NCBI GenBank assembly: GCA_001464895.1
Contig: LNEE01000032.1
Span: 62,001 to 126,000, forward strand
Source of the DNA: Betaproteobacteria bacterium Ga0077532
GTDB lineage: Bacteria > Pseudomonadota > Gammaproteobacteria > Burkholderiales > Ga0077523
Length of the DNA: 64,000 nt
Reading direction: 5' to 3'
The notes beneath the pieces are model-generated. The model did no database searches. It saw only the letters and a program-made list of their open reading frames with translations, and was not told the origin of the DNA. Every line of letters starts with the position of its first letter. Position 1 is the stretch's first letter. A program made the translations under genes and the position numbers. Below are positions 17,497 through 26,748 of the stretch, piece by piece.

Positions 17497-18462
17497 TCAG
17501 ACCGCCGGGGTCCAGGCGCCTCGAATGCAGGCGATGCCGTGGGCCCCTGCGGTGCGCGCGTCGTGAAGATCCGCCGGACCGAGGCCTCCGATGGCGTACA
17601 CGGGTAGCGTGCGTCGTGCGATGAGCGACTCGAACCTGACCCAACCCAGGCTCTCTCCACCCGGATGGGTTGCGGTCGGCTGCACGGCGCCCAGCAACGC
17701 ATAGTCGAGCCCGAGGGACTCCGCACGATCCAGTTCAGCGGCGTCGTGGCACGAAGCCCCGACGAGCGCAAGACCGGGTCGCGCCTCCAGGTTCCGCAGG
17801 GCGCTCGCCGTGAGGTGAAGGCCGTCTGCGCCCGCGGCCGATGCCTCGTCCGCGGTGCCGTTCAGAATCACCTTGGCGCCGGCCGCGTGCGCCCGTGTCA
17901 GCACTGAGCGAGCGAACTGGATCCGATCCTCGGACAAAGCGCCATGGGCCCGGATCTGCACGAGCCGGAGCCCCTGCGACAGGGCAAAATCGAGGCCTTC
18001 CAGGAAGCCCGCAGCCGCATCGTGCGCCCCTGCCGGCGTGATGCCCATGACCAGCGGCAACGCGAGGGACGCCAGGATCGGACCGTTCGCCGGCAGGATG
18101 GGCGTCACCGTGAGATCGGGCAGCGTCTGCCACGCGAATGCCTGACCTTCGCGCGACAGCGGCTCGCCGCGCCACTGCGTCACGCGGAAGAAGTGCAGCC
18201 GCACGTTGCCGTGCGGATAACGGAACGTGCGGCAGATCCAGGGGTAGGCCGAGAGGACCTCGACGCCGAGTTCCTCCTCCAATTCGCGGCCGAGTGCGTG
18301 CGCCACAGCCTCGCCGGATTCCACCTTCCCGCCGGGAAACTCCCACCAACCCTCGTAGACTTTCCCGGCAGGTCGCTGCGCGAGGAGGAAGCTTCCGTCG
18401 TCACGTTCGATGACGGCTGCCGCCACCTCGATCCAGCGTTCGCCCGATGCGTCGCCCGTCAC
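17497..18462 (-). CDS. Nudix hydrolase (MutT type) fused to a ThiE/TenI-like domain
   Basis: Two-domain protein of 321 residues. Residues about 8-135 form a Nudix hydrolase with the box GGKVESGEAVAHALGRELEEELGV, as in 8-oxo-dGTP diphosphatases. Residues about 140-321 resemble thiamine-phosphate synthase/TenI barrels, with QIRAHGAL, ADGLHLTAS and LGAVQPTATHPG. The usual ThiE lysine-containing phosphate motif is replaced by ATHPG, so thiamine-phosphate synthase activity is doubtful. The GTG start at 18462 overlaps the stop of the DUF815 gene as GTGA. This fusion occurs in several proteobacteria. Confidence 0.87.
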   Translation of the reverse strand: MTGDASGERWIEVAAAVIERDDGSFLLAQRPAGKVYEGWWEFPGGKVESGEAVAHALGRELEEELGVEVLSAYPWICRTFRYPHGNVRLHFFRVTQWRGEPLSREGQAFAWQTLPDLTVTPILPANGPILASLALPLVMGITPAGAHDAAAGFLEGLDFALSQGLRLVQIRAHGALSEDRIQFARSVLTRAHAAGAKVILNGTADEASAAGADGLHLTASALRNLEARPGLALVGASCHDAAELDRAESLGLDYALLGAVQPTATHPGGESLGWVRFESLIARRTLPVYAIGGLGPADLHDARTAGAHGIACIRGAWTPAV

Positions 18463-19370
18463 GGCGCTGGGGTGGCGTCGAGTTTCGCGAGCTGTTGTCG
18501 ACCGGCGTAGTCCCGGGCGAAGTGCCAGGCCACACGGCCGCTGCGCGATCCGCGCGAGAGCGCCCATTGGAGGGCTTCGCGGCGCAGCTCCTCCTCGCTG
18601 GAAGGCGTGACGCCGAGACGCTCGACCCAGTACCGGGCGATCGACAGATAGTGGTCCTGGTCGAACGGATAGAACGACACCCACAGTCCGAAGCGCTCGG
18701 ACAGCGAGATCTTCTCCTCCACGGTCTCGCCCGGATGCACCTCGTCGCCGATGTACTTCGTCTCGAGGTTCTCGTGCATGTACTCGGGCATCAGGTGGCG
18801 GCGGTTCGACGTGGCGTAGATCAGCACGTTCTCGGAGGTGGCCGCGATGGAGCCGTCTAGGATCGCCTTCAGCGCCTTGTAGCCGGGCTCATCGGACTCG
18901 AACGAGAGGTCATCGCAGAACACCACGAAGCGCTGCGGCTTCTCGCCGACCATCTCGACGATCTCGGGAAGATCCACGAGGTCGGACTTCTCGACCTCGA
19001 TGAGGCGCAGGCCCTGCGGCGCATATCTGTTGAGGACGGCCTTCACGAGCGAAGACTTGCCGGTGCCGCGTGCCCCTGTCAGCAGGACGTTGTTGGCGGT
19101 GAGACCCGCCACGAACTGCCGGGTGTTCGCATCGATCAGCGCCGCCTGCGCTTCGACGCCCTGGAGATCCTCGAGGGTGATGCGATGCGGATGCGACACC
19201 GGCACGAGCGCACCGGTGTTGCCGCGGCGGCGCCACCGGAAGGCGATGGACTCATCGAGGTCCGGCAGCGGGACCTCGCGGGGCAGGAAGGCCTCGAGCC
19301 GGCCGAGGAGACCTTCGGCGCGGGCGATGAGCGCGGCGAAGCCGGCGCTGTCAGGTGCGGTACTCGGCAT
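18459..19370 (-). CDS. DUF815 family AAA+ ATPase
   Basis: Predicted ATPase of 303 residues. Walker A is [16 protein letters not shown], the Walker B-like segment is [12 protein letters not shown], and [15 protein letters not shown] provides the sensor region. This is the DUF815 family, for which no biochemical role is established. It overlaps argJ by 20 bases upstream and the Nudix-ThiE gene by 4 bases downstream, so all three are probably expressed together with secA. Confidence 0.88.
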   Translation of the reverse strand: MPSTAPDSAGFAALIARAEGLLGRLEAFLPREVPLPDLDESIAFRWRRRGNTGALVPVSHPHRITLEDLQGVEAQAALIDANTRQFVAGLTANNVLLTGARGTGKSSLVKAVLNRYAPQGLRLIEVEKSDLVDLPEIVEMVGEKPQRFVVFCDDLSFESDEPGYKALKAILDGSIAATSENVLIYATSNRRHLMPEYMHENLETKYIGDEVHPGETVEEKISLSERFGLWVSFYPFDQDHYLSIARYWVERLGVTPSSEEELRREALQWALSRGSRSGRVAWHFARDYAGRQQLAKLDATPAP

Positions 19371-20580
19371 TGATCTTCACGTAGTCGTAGGAATAGTCGC
19401 AGGTCCACACGGTGGTGGATGCACTGCCCCGGCCCAGGGCGACCCGGACGGTGATCTCCGCCGGTTGCATCACGCGGGCACCGTCCTCCTCCCGGTAGGA
19501 CGCTGCGCGCCCGCCGCGGTCGATGACACGGACGTCGCCCAGCCAGAGGTCGACGCCTGCCGTGTCGAGATCGTCCACGCCCGCATTGCCGATGGCCATC
19601 AGCAGGCGTCCGAGATTCGGGTCGGATGCGAAGAACGCCGTCTTCACGAGCGGGGAGTTCGCGATCGATCGGGCCACGCGCAGCGCCTCGGCTTCATCGC
19701 GCCCGCCTTCGACGGTCACGGTGATGAATTTGGTCGCGCCCTCACCGTCGCGGGCAATCGCCTGCGCGAGCGGCGCCGCCACGTGCACGAGCGCTGCGCG
19801 CAGTGCGGCGTAGGCCGGGGAGTCGGCGGAGACGATCTCGCTGCCCCCGGCATGACCGGTGGCGACGAGCACGAAGGAATCATTAGTGGAGGTGTCACCG
19901 TCCACGGTCACGCGGTTGAAGGACGCATCGGCGACCTCGCGCACGAGCCGGTCGAGCATCGGGCGGCTCACGGTGGCATCCGTCGCGACGAAGGCGAGCA
20001 TGGTCGCCATGTTCGGCTGCAGCATGCCGACGCCCTTCGCGATGCCGGTGACGGTCACGGTGCGGCCGCCGACATCGGCCTGCACGGAGACACCCTTGGG
20101 GACGGTATCCGTGGTCATGATCGCGGAAGCGGCATCGGCCCAGCGGTCGGCACCCAGCGAAGCAACGCAGTCGGGCAGCGCCCGCTCGATACGTTCCACG
20201 GGCAGAGGCTCCAGGATCACGCCGGTGGAGAACGGCAGGATCTCCTCGGGAGTGCAGCCCAGGAGCCGCGCTGCGGCCTCGCAGGTGATGCGCGAAGCTC
20301 GAAGCCCGGCTTCGCCAGTGCCGCAGTTCGCATTGCCGGCGTTCACGACGAGCCCACGAAACGCTTCCCGCGCGTCGAGGTGGCGGCGACAGGTCTGTAC
20401 CGGGGCCGCGGCAAAGCTGTTCTGCGTGAACACGCCGGCGATGCGCGTACCCGGCGCGAAGCGCATGAGCATCAGATCGCGGCGATTCGCCTTGCGGATG
20501 CCCGCCTCCGCGAAACCCAGCTCGACGCCGGCCACGGGATGGAGGTCTTCATTGCGGGGAGGCACGAGGTTGACGGCCAT
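19351..20580 (-). CDS. argJ: Bifunctional glutamate N-acetyltransferase / amino-acid acetyltransferase ArgJ
   Basis: Transfers acetyl from N-acetylornithine to glutamate in the cyclic arginine pathway; some members also use acetyl-CoA. The 409-residue precursor should self-cleave before the Thr of [14 protein letters not shown] into alpha and beta chains. The N-terminus carries the typical [13 protein letters not shown] and [13 protein letters not shown]. The ATG at 20580 is chosen because MAVNLVPP is the usual beginning. Whether it is mono- or bifunctional cannot be told from sequence. Lies between secA and the DUF815 ATPase. Confidence 0.94.
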   Translation of the reverse strand: MAVNLVPPRNEDLHPVAGVELGFAEAGIRKANRRDLMLMRFAPGTRIAGVFTQNSFAAAPVQTCRRHLDAREAFRGLVVNAGNANCGTGEAGLRASRITCEAAARLLGCTPEEILPFSTGVILEPLPVERIERALPDCVASLGADRWADAASAIMTTDTVPKGVSVQADVGGRTVTVTGIAKGVGMLQPNMATMLAFVATDATVSRPMLDRLVREVADASFNRVTVDGDTSTNDSFVLVATGHAGGSEIVSADSPAYAALRAALVHVAAPLAQAIARDGEGATKFITVTVEGGRDEAEALRVARSIANSPLVKTAFFASDPNLGRLLMAIGNAGVDDLDTAGVDLWLGDVRVIDRGGRAASYREEDGARVMQPAEITVRVALGRGSASTTVWTCDYSYDYVKINAEYRT

Positions 20581-20705
20581 GCGCGTGAGGGTCCGTGAAC
20601 GAGGGATGAAGATCCGGGCCACGGCACGCAGCGATGATCGGCAGTGGCCGGCACCGGCCACCGGAACGACCACCGGCGCGGCGGTCGCCCGGCAGGGTCA
20701 ACGGG

Positions 20706-23426
20706 TCAGGCGAGCTTCCCGTGGCATTGCTTGTACTTCTTGCCCGAGCCGCATGGGCACGGATCGTTGCGCCCGACTTTCAACGGTGCCCGGGTGGGCT
20801 CCTGCTTGTCGTCGCCCGGTGCAGTCGCAAGGGCTTCATCGAAGTCGGCATGCTGGTAGCGCACGTTCTCGAGATGCACAGGCTCCTCGGCGATCGCCTG
20901 CGCCTGCGCCACATCGGCCTCGCTGCGGATCTGCACCATCATCAACAGGCGCGTGACCTCGTTGCGCACCGTCTCCAGCAGCATCGAGAACAGCTCGAAG
21001 GCTTCCCGCTTGTATTCCTGCTTCGGATTCTTCTGCGCGTAACCGCGGAGGTGGATGCCCTGCCGAAGATGGTCGAGGGCCGAGAGATGCTCGCGCCAGT
21101 GCGTGTCGAGGCTCTGCAGCATCACGCCACGCTCGTACTGGTGCCAGCTCTCCTGGTCGACCGCCGCGATCTTGGCCGAATAGGCAGCGCCGATCTCCGC
21201 CAGCACCCGATTCTTGATGTCCTGCTCGTCCAACTTGTCGTCGCTGGCGGTCCACTGGCCAACGGGGATCTTCACGCCCAGCTCGGCTTCCAGCGCCACT
21301 TCGAGCCCCGGGATGTCCCACTGCTCCTCGACGCTCTCGGGCGGCACGTGGGTGGCCACGATGTCGGCCACGGCGCCCTCGCGAAGCGCGACGATCGTCT
21401 CGGTGACATCGGCGCTCTCCAGCAACTCGTTCCGCTGCTGATAGATGACCTTCCGCTGATCGTTCGAAACGTCGTCGTACTCGAGCAGCTGCTTGCGGAT
21501 GTCGAAGTTGCGCGCCTCGACCTTGCGCTGCGCATTCTCGATGGCCCGGGTGACGAGCGGCGACTCGATCGCCTCGCCCTCGGGCATCTTCAGCTTCTGC
21601 ATGATCCACGCGACCCGATCGGACGCGAAGATGCGCAGCAAGGGATCCTGGAGCGACAGGAAGAAGCGGCTGGAACCGGGGTCACCCTGACGACCGGACC
21701 GGCCGCGCAGCTGGTTGTCGACCCGCCGGGATTCGTGACGCTCGGTGCCCACGATGTGGAGACCGCCCAGGGCGAGCACCTGATCGTGCACCACCTGCCA
21801 GTCGGCGCGGATCTTCGCGACCTTCGCCTGCTTCGCAGCGTCATCCAGGTTCGGATCGGCCATCACTTTCTGGATGTCCGGTTCCGGATTGCCACCCAGG
21901 ACGATGTCGGTGCCGCGACCCGCCATGTTCGTCGCGATCGTGATCATCTTCGGGCGACCGGCCTGGACCACGATCTCCGCTTCCCGCGCATGCTGCTTCG
22001 CGTTCAGGACCTGATGCGGCAGCTTCTCGCGGGTGAGCAGCTCGGAGAGGATCTCCGACGCCTCGATGGACGTGGTGCCGACGAGCACGGGCTGCCCGCG
22101 GTCGTAGCACTCCCGGATGTCCTTGACGATCGCGTCGTTCTTTTCCTTGTTGGTCTGGAAGACCTGGTCCATGCGGTCCTGGCGGACCATGGGCCGATGC
22201 GTCGGGACGATCACGGTCTCGAGACCGTAGATGTGCTGGAACTCGAAGGCCTCGGTGTCGGCCGTTCCGGTCATCCCCGCAAGCTTGCGGTACATGCGGA
22301 AATAGTTCTGGAACGTGATGGAGGCAAGCGTCTGGCTCTCGCGCTGGATGGCGACGCCTTCCTTGGCCTCGACGGCCTGGTGAAGGCCATCCGACCAACG
22401 GCGCCCCGACATCAGACGGCCCGTGAACTCGTCGACGATGGTGACTTCGCCATCCTGCACCACGTAGTGCTGGTCCCGATGGAACAGGGCGTGGGCGCGC
22501 AGAGCGGCGTAGACATGGTGCATCAGACCGATGTTCACCGCGTCGTACAGGCTGCTGCCCTCCGCCAGGAGGCCAGCTTCGGTCAGCAGGCGTTCGGCGT
22601 TCTCGTGCCCGGCCTCGGTGAGCAGCACCTGGTGCGCCTTCTCGTCGACCGTGAAGTCGCCGGGGCCGTTCTCCTCGGCCACGCGGGCGAGGGACGGCAC
22701 GATGCGGTTCACGCGGACGTACAGGTCACCGGTGTCTTCCGCCTGACCGGAAATGATGAGCGGGGTGCGCGCCTCGTCGATGAGGATCGAGTCCACCTCG
22801 TCGACGATCGCGAACACGAGGGTGCGCTGCACGCGTTCCGCCGTGTGGTACACCATGTTGTCGCGGAGATAGTCGAACCCGAACTCGTTGTTCGTGCCGT
22901 AGGTGATGTCCGCGGCGTAGGCCTCCTGCTTGAGGCCGTGCTCCATCTGCGAAAGGTTCACCCCGACCTTCATGCCGAGGAACCCGTAGAGCTTGCCCAT
23001 CCAGGCCGCGTCCCGGCTGGCGAGGTAATCGTTGACGGTCACCACGTGGACGCCCGTACCGGCGAGCGCGTTCAGGTAGGCGGGCAGCGTCGCGACGAGT
23101 GTCTTGCCCTCGCCGGTGCGCATCTCGGCGATCTTGCCCTCGTGGAGCACCATGCCGCCGACGAGCTGGACGTCGAAGTGCCGCATCCCGAGCACGCGGC
23201 GACTGGCCTCTCGCACGGTGGCAAACGCCTCCGGGAGGATCTGGTCGAGCGTCTCCCCCTTCGCGAGGCGCGCCTTGAATTCTTCCGTCCGACCCCGCAG
23301 CGCGTCGTCGCTCAACTTCTCGAGCGACGGTTCCAGCGCGTTGATGGCGCGCACGGTCTGCATGTACTTCTTGATCAGACGATCGTTGCGACTGCCGAAC
23401 ACCTTCTTGAGCAGATTGGCGATCAT
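20706..23426 (-). CDS. secA: Preprotein translocase ATPase SecA
   Basis: Motor of the Sec translocon, 906 residues. It starts [16 protein letters not shown], matching the E. coli start, which fixes the ATG at 23426. Motifs in order: [11 protein letters not shown] (Walker A), [20 protein letters not shown] (Walker B/DEAD-like), [14 protein letters not shown] (helicase motif VI region), [12 protein letters not shown], and the C-terminal zinc tail [18 protein letters not shown]. There is no Shine-Dalgarno sequence directly before the ATG. Instead, a possible 53-codon ORF ends across it as ATGA, suggesting coupled translation. Confidence 0.97.
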   Translation of the reverse strand: MIANLLKKVFGSRNDRLIKKYMQTVRAINALEPSLEKLSDDALRGRTEEFKARLAKGETLDQILPEAFATVREASRRVLGMRHFDVQLVGGMVLHEGKIAEMRTGEGKTLVATLPAYLNALAGTGVHVVTVNDYLASRDAAWMGKLYGFLGMKVGVNLSQMEHGLKQEAYAADITYGTNNEFGFDYLRDNMVYHTAERVQRTLVFAIVDEVDSILIDEARTPLIISGQAEDTGDLYVRVNRIVPSLARVAEENGPGDFTVDEKAHQVLLTEAGHENAERLLTEAGLLAEGSSLYDAVNIGLMHHVYAALRAHALFHRDQHYVVQDGEVTIVDEFTGRLMSGRRWSDGLHQAVEAKEGVAIQRESQTLASITFQNYFRMYRKLAGMTGTADTEAFEFQHIYGLETVIVPTHRPMVRQDRMDQVFQTNKEKNDAIVKDIRECYDRGQPVLVGTTSIEASEILSELLTREKLPHQVLNAKQHAREAEIVVQAGRPKMITIATNMAGRGTDIVLGGNPEPDIQKVMADPNLDDAAKQAKVAKIRADWQVVHDQVLALGGLHIVGTERHESRRVDNQLRGRSGRQGDPGSSRFFLSLQDPLLRIFASDRVAWIMQKLKMPEGEAIESPLVTRAIENAQRKVEARNFDIRKQLLEYDDVSNDQRKVIYQQRNELLESADVTETIVALREGAVADIVATHVPPESVEEQWDIPGLEVALEAELGVKIPVGQWTASDDKLDEQDIKNRVLAEIGAAYSAKIAAVDQESWHQYERGVMLQSLDTHWREHLSALDHLRQGIHLRGYAQKNPKQEYKREAFELFSMLLETVRNEVTRLLMMVQIRSEADVAQAQAIAEEPVHLENVRYQHADFDEALATAPGDDKQEPTRAPLKVGRNDPCPCGSGKKYKQCHGKLA

Positions 23427-23584
23427 GAGCAATGACGAGCGTTGGACGCCTTGAAAACGCATCGAGGGGTGAGCACTCCTGTCTCACCCCTCGATGCTGG
23501 AATTCGGCCGCCTCCGGTTTCCTGGACACCCACAAGCCTGGGCCAGCGGATCCCGGGGCGGATCGATCGGGTGGTGGAGGACAT
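23423..23584 (-). CDS. Possible secA leader ORF (53 codons)
   Basis: This small ORF starts at an ATG (23584) with a strong AGGAG six bases upstream, and its TGA overlaps the secA ATG as ATGA. secA has no ribosome-binding site of its own, so the ORF could deliver ribosomes to it. The peptide is Arg/Pro/Gly-rich, has no signal sequence and matches no family I recognise. It contains PGIRWPRL, only loosely reminiscent of the SecM arrest segment, and lacks the SecM export signal. Codons about 30-42 overlap a perfect 15-bp hairpin. It could be coincidental; the evidence is positional only. Confidence 0.4.
   Translation of the reverse strand: MSSTTRSIRPGIRWPRLVGVQETGGGRIPASRGETGVLTPRCVFKASNARHCS
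23459..23497 (-). promoter_or_regulatory. 15-bp perfect hairpin in the secA leader
   Basis: GCATCGAGGGGTGAG (23459-23473) pairs perfectly with CTCACCCCTCGATGC (23483-23497) around a 9-base loop. On the minus strand it is followed by GTTTTC and the secA ATG lies 33 bases on. It could be an attenuator, or a terminator weakened by a short T-run. It lies within the possible leader ORF. Confidence 0.65.
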
Positions 23585-23829
23585 CGGAGGCTCCTGACCC
23601 ACCCGCAAACCCGACCTCGATCAGGCCTTCGAGCCTGCCGCCAGAGCGAGCACCCTGGCGACCGGAAATATCACTCGCCTTCACACCAGTGATGTCCAGC
23701 GGAGACCACGATCGAAGCGGCCGAATATACCATACCGACCTTGCGAACCTGCCGTCCGAGCGGGGGCGTTTTCGCCCCGGATCCCAGTCTTGGTCGCCCC
23801 CTTTCTCCACGCCTTCAGACGAGTCACCG
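23585..23829. other. Divergent secA / dciA intergenic region
   Basis: About 245 bases separate the possible secA leader from dciA. An A/T-rich patch (23724-23731) could supply -10 elements in either direction (TATATT on minus, TATACC on plus), but no convincing -35 is visible. A small hairpin, GGGGCG-TTTT-CGCCCC (23763-23778), lies in the dciA leader. Confidence 0.4.
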
Positions 23830-24303
23830 ATGAACCGAACGAACGGACGTCCGACCGGCGGCAAGCCCGTGGCCGAGTGGGTGAGCAACCTTGCCCGCTC
23901 GAACGCGATCGCCGTTCACGCGGAGGAACTCCTGCGGCTGCAGGCGGTGTACCGGCGCTGCCTGCCGAAGAACTTTTCCGGAACCACCGACCTCGTCAAC
24001 GTCAGGGAAGGCATCGTCTTCGTCTCGGCGCTGTCGGGGCCGGCCGCGCACCGCCTCAGGCTCATGGGGCCAAGTCTCCTGACGGCACTGCGCGCCAAGG
24101 GGCTCGACGTTTCCGAGTTGCGCGTCCTGACACGGCCACCTGCGCCCCGGCCCGAGGCCCACGAAAAACACGCGGTCGTGAGTCCCGCGGCCCGCGAGGC
24201 GCTCAGTCATCTCGCTGCGGAGATCCAACCTTCCCCCTTGCGAAGCGCCCTCGAACGGATGCTGGGCCGTCAACGCGAAGATCCGCTCAAACCACGAGGA
24301 TGA
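23830..24303 (+). CDS. dciA: DciA-like replicative helicase loader (DUF721)
   Basis: Protein of 157 residues with a DUF721 core near residues 25-95 (LLRLQAVYRRCLPKNF, then VREGIVFVSALSGPAAHRLRLM), followed by a charged tail. DciA assists DnaB loading in bacteria that lack DnaC. The position between lpxC and secA is typical of this family in proteobacteria. It is the only plus-strand gene in this stretch and its 3' end overlaps the convergent small membrane protein gene by 17 bases. Confidence 0.75.
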   Translation: MNRTNGRPTGGKPVAEWVSNLARSNAIAVHAEELLRLQAVYRRCLPKNFSGTTDLVNVREGIVFVSALSGPAAHRLRLMGPSLLTALRAKGLDVSELRVLTRPPAPRPEAHEKHAVVSPAAREALSHLAAEIQPSPLRSALERMLGRQREDPLKPRG

Positions 24304-24472
24304 TCCGCTCCAGCACATAGAACGCCATGAAGGCGGCGGCGAAGTAGAGGGACACCCGGAAGATGCGGCCTGCCAATGCCAGATAGCGACGGTCGCGGGT
24401 GATGGCGAAGAACGCGAGTGCACCCCCGATGGACAGCAGCAGCAGGAAACCGGCGATCCGGAGGATCAACAT
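24287..24472 (-). CDS. Small two-helix membrane protein downstream of lpxC
   Basis: Predicted protein of 61 residues: MLILRIAGFLLLLSIGGALAFF is a first membrane segment, a short basic loop (TRDRRYLALAGR) follows, and VSLYFAAAFMAFYVLERIIL is a second. I do not recognise a named family. It begins 34 bases after the lpxC stop in the same direction, so it is probably the last gene of the dcw transcript. The composition is clearly protein-like and the positive-inside loop is consistent with a real inner-membrane protein. No strong ribosome-binding site is seen. Confidence 0.65.
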   Translation of the reverse strand: MLILRIAGFLLLLSIGGALAFFAITRDRRYLALAGRIFRVSLYFAAAFMAFYVLERIILVV

Positions 24473-24506
24473 CGGAAGCCGCGGGTCGCGACGCCTCCGG
24501 CCGCCG

Positions 24507-25418
24507 TCAGACCGCCTGGGCCTGCAGTTGCGCGAACGCCGGCGCGGACGCGCTTTCGGGGAACTCGGCGAACTCCCAGGCCCGCTCATCCTCCAGTAGG
24601 CGACGGAGCAGCGCATTGTTCAGCGCATGCCCGGACTTGTGGGCACTGAAAGCGCCGATCAGCGGGTGCCCGAGGAGGTACAGGTCGCCGATCGCGTCGA
24701 GTACCTTGTGCTTCACGAACTCATCCTCATAGCGGAGCCCGTCGGCGTTGAGCACCCGGTACTCGTCCATCACGATCGCGTTGTCGAGGCTGCCGCCGAG
24801 CGCCAGCCCCTGGGCGCGCATGCTCTCGACCTCGTGCATGAACCCGAACGTCCGGGCGCGGCTCACTTCCTTCACGTAGGAATTCGTCGCGAAGTCCACG
24901 ACCACGCGGTTGCCCGTGATATCGAAGGCGGGGTGCCGGAAGTCGATCGAGAACTCGAGCCGGAAACCGTCGTGGGGATCGAGCCGCGCCCATTTGTCGC
25001 CGTGGCGCACCTCGACCGATTCGCGGACGCGGATGAACTTCTTCGGGACGTTCTGTTCCTCGACGCCCGCCGACTGGATGAGGAACACGAAGGGCGCCGC
25101 GCTCCCGTCCATGATCGGCACCTCGGCCGAGGTGAGATCGATGTGGACATTGTCGATGCCCAGACCCGCCAGTGCCGACATGAGGTGCTCCACTGTCGAC
25201 ACCCTTGCGCCGTCCTGCTCCAGGCAGGATGACAACCGCGTGTCCTTCACCGCGTAGGGTTCCGCCGCGATGTCGACAGGCACCGGCAGATCGACGCGAT
25301 GGAAGACGATACCGGTCGACGGCGCTGCGGGCCGCAACGTGAGCACCACCTTCTCGCCGGTGTGCAGGCCTACGCCGGTCGCGCGTACGACGTTCTTCAG
25401 GGTTCTCTGGCGGAGCAT
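24507..25418 (-). CDS. lpxC: UDP-3-O-acyl-N-acetylglucosamine deacetylase LpxC
   Basis: Zinc amidase catalysing the committed step of lipid A synthesis, hence a Gram-negative envelope. The ATG at 25418 gives [24 protein letters not shown] and 303 residues, aligning with E. coli LpxC; starts at 25448 and 25460 are possible but lack better signals. The zinc ligands are visible as His78 in [10 protein letters not shown] and the pair in [10 protein letters not shown]; the catalytic loop contains [12 protein letters not shown]. It lies 109 bases after ftsZ, the usual distal end of a dcw cluster. Confidence 0.95.
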   Translation of the reverse strand: MLRQRTLKNVVRATGVGLHTGEKVVLTLRPAAPSTGIVFHRVDLPVPVDIAAEPYAVKDTRLSSCLEQDGARVSTVEHLMSALAGLGIDNVHIDLTSAEVPIMDGSAAPFVFLIQSAGVEEQNVPKKFIRVRESVEVRHGDKWARLDPHDGFRLEFSIDFRHPAFDITGNRVVVDFATNSYVKEVSRARTFGFMHEVESMRAQGLALGGSLDNAIVMDEYRVLNADGLRYEDEFVKHKVLDAIGDLYLLGHPLIGAFSAHKSGHALNNALLRRLLEDERAWEFAEFPESASAPAFAQLQAQAV

Positions 25419-25527
25419 TTCGGAGGGCACTTTCGGGGAGTCGGGCATGTCGTTGATCACAGGGAGAAAAGGGTATCACAGCGCCGATCCGCGGAGACCG
25501 GCGCCCCTGACGACAGCATCACCAACC

Positions 25528-26685
25528 TCAGTCGGCCTGCTTCCGCAGGAAGGCCGGGATGTCGAGCGTTTCGATGCCGGACTGCTTCATGGCTTCGATG
25601 GTCGCGTCGCGGTTGCGCCGACGGATCACTGCGGGGGTATCCAGATCCCCGTAGTTCGGCTCTGACACGAGGGGCGACGGATCGGTGCCGGTCCGGATGA
25701 CCTGCAACGGCTTCGCCTGCTGACGGGTGACCGGGGAACCAAGACCGGTGGCCACCATGGTCACGCGCAGATTTTCGCCGAGCGTCTCGTCGATGACGGT
25801 GCCGACGATCACGGTCGCGTCCTCGGCCGTGAATCCCTTGATGGTGTTCATCACCTCGTGCACTTCCTTCATCTTCAGATTGGTGCTGGCCGTGATGTTG
25901 ACCAGCACGCCTCGGGCACCCGCCAGGTTGACATCCTCGAGCAGCGGGCTCGCGACGGCCTGCTCTGCCGCCTCGGCGGCGCGGTGCGGTCCGGAGGCCA
26001 TCGCCGAGCCCATCATCGCCATGCCCATCTCGGACATCACCGTGCGCACGTCGGCGAAGTCGACGTTCACCAGACCCGGGCACTTGATCACTTCGGCGAT
26101 GCCGGCGACCGCGCCGTGCAGGACGCTGTTCGCGGCCTTGAAGGCGTCGAGCATCGAGATGTCCTCTCCGAGCACGGCCATCAGCTTGTCGTTCGGAATC
26201 ACGATCAACGAATCGACGTGACGGCCGAGTTCCTCGAGGCCCTGCTGCGCCACGCGCAGACGCTTGCCTTCGAACGAGAACGGCTTGGTCACCACGGCCA
26301 CCGTGAGAATCCCCAGTTCACGGGCCACCTCGGCCACGATCGGGGCCGCGCCGGTGCCCGTCCCGCCACCCATGCCAGCGGTCAGAAACAGCATGTCCGC
26401 GCCTTCGATCAATTCGACGATGCGCTCGCGATCTTCCATGGCGGCCCGCTTGCCCACCTCGGGGTTGGCACCCGCCCCGAGACCCTTCGTGACATCGCCA
26501 CCGAGTTGCAGAACGCGATTCGCGCGATTGCGCTTCAAAGCCTGCGCGTCGGTGTTCAGGCAGATGAACTCCACGCCGTCGACGCCGCGGTCGATCATGT
26601 GGTCCACAGCGTTGCCGCCGCAGCCGCCCACGCCAATCACCTTGATGACAGCTTCCTGGGGTTGGGTATCGATGATCTCGAACAT
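25528..26685 (-). CDS. ftsZ: Cell division GTPase FtsZ
   Basis: Tubulin-like protein forming the Z ring. The 385 residues contain the nucleotide-binding GVGGCGGNAVDHM, the tubulin signature TAGMGGGTGTGAAP and the T7-loop region VNVDFADVRTVM. The extreme C-terminal conserved peptide TLDIPAFLRKQAD, which binds FtsA and ZipA/ZapD, is intact. The ATG has GAGGAG nine bases upstream. Lies 63 bases after ftsA. Confidence 0.97.
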   Translation of the reverse strand: MFEIIDTQPQEAVIKVIGVGGCGGNAVDHMIDRGVDGVEFICLNTDAQALKRNRANRVLQLGGDVTKGLGAGANPEVGKRAAMEDRERIVELIEGADMLFLTAGMGGGTGTGAAPIVAEVARELGILTVAVVTKPFSFEGKRLRVAQQGLEELGRHVDSLIVIPNDKLMAVLGEDISMLDAFKAANSVLHGAVAGIAEVIKCPGLVNVDFADVRTVMSEMGMAMMGSAMASGPHRAAEAAEQAVASPLLEDVNLAGARGVLVNITASTNLKMKEVHEVMNTIKGFTAEDATVIVGTVIDETLGENLRVTMVATGLGSPVTRQQAKPLQVIRTGTDPSPLVSEPNYGDLDTPAVIRRRNRDATIEAMKQSGIETLDIPAFLRKQAD

Positions 26686-26748
26686 TTTTGTGGCTCCTCG
26701 TGCTGGGTGGGTGCGAATCGAAAGTTGAACTGCGTTGCCCGTGCCGCG

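Noticed and set aside
20634-23435. Very long plus-strand open frame opposite secA (over 900 codons)
   Set aside because: It is the antisense shadow of secA in a G+C-rich genome; its composition is rich in His, Arg, Asp and Leu without any domain, and secA is certain.
23540-23560. SecM-like arrest motif (PGIRWPRL) in the secA leader ORF
   Set aside because: The spacing and residues of the SecM arrest sequence are not met and there is no export signal; only the positional coupling argument is kept.
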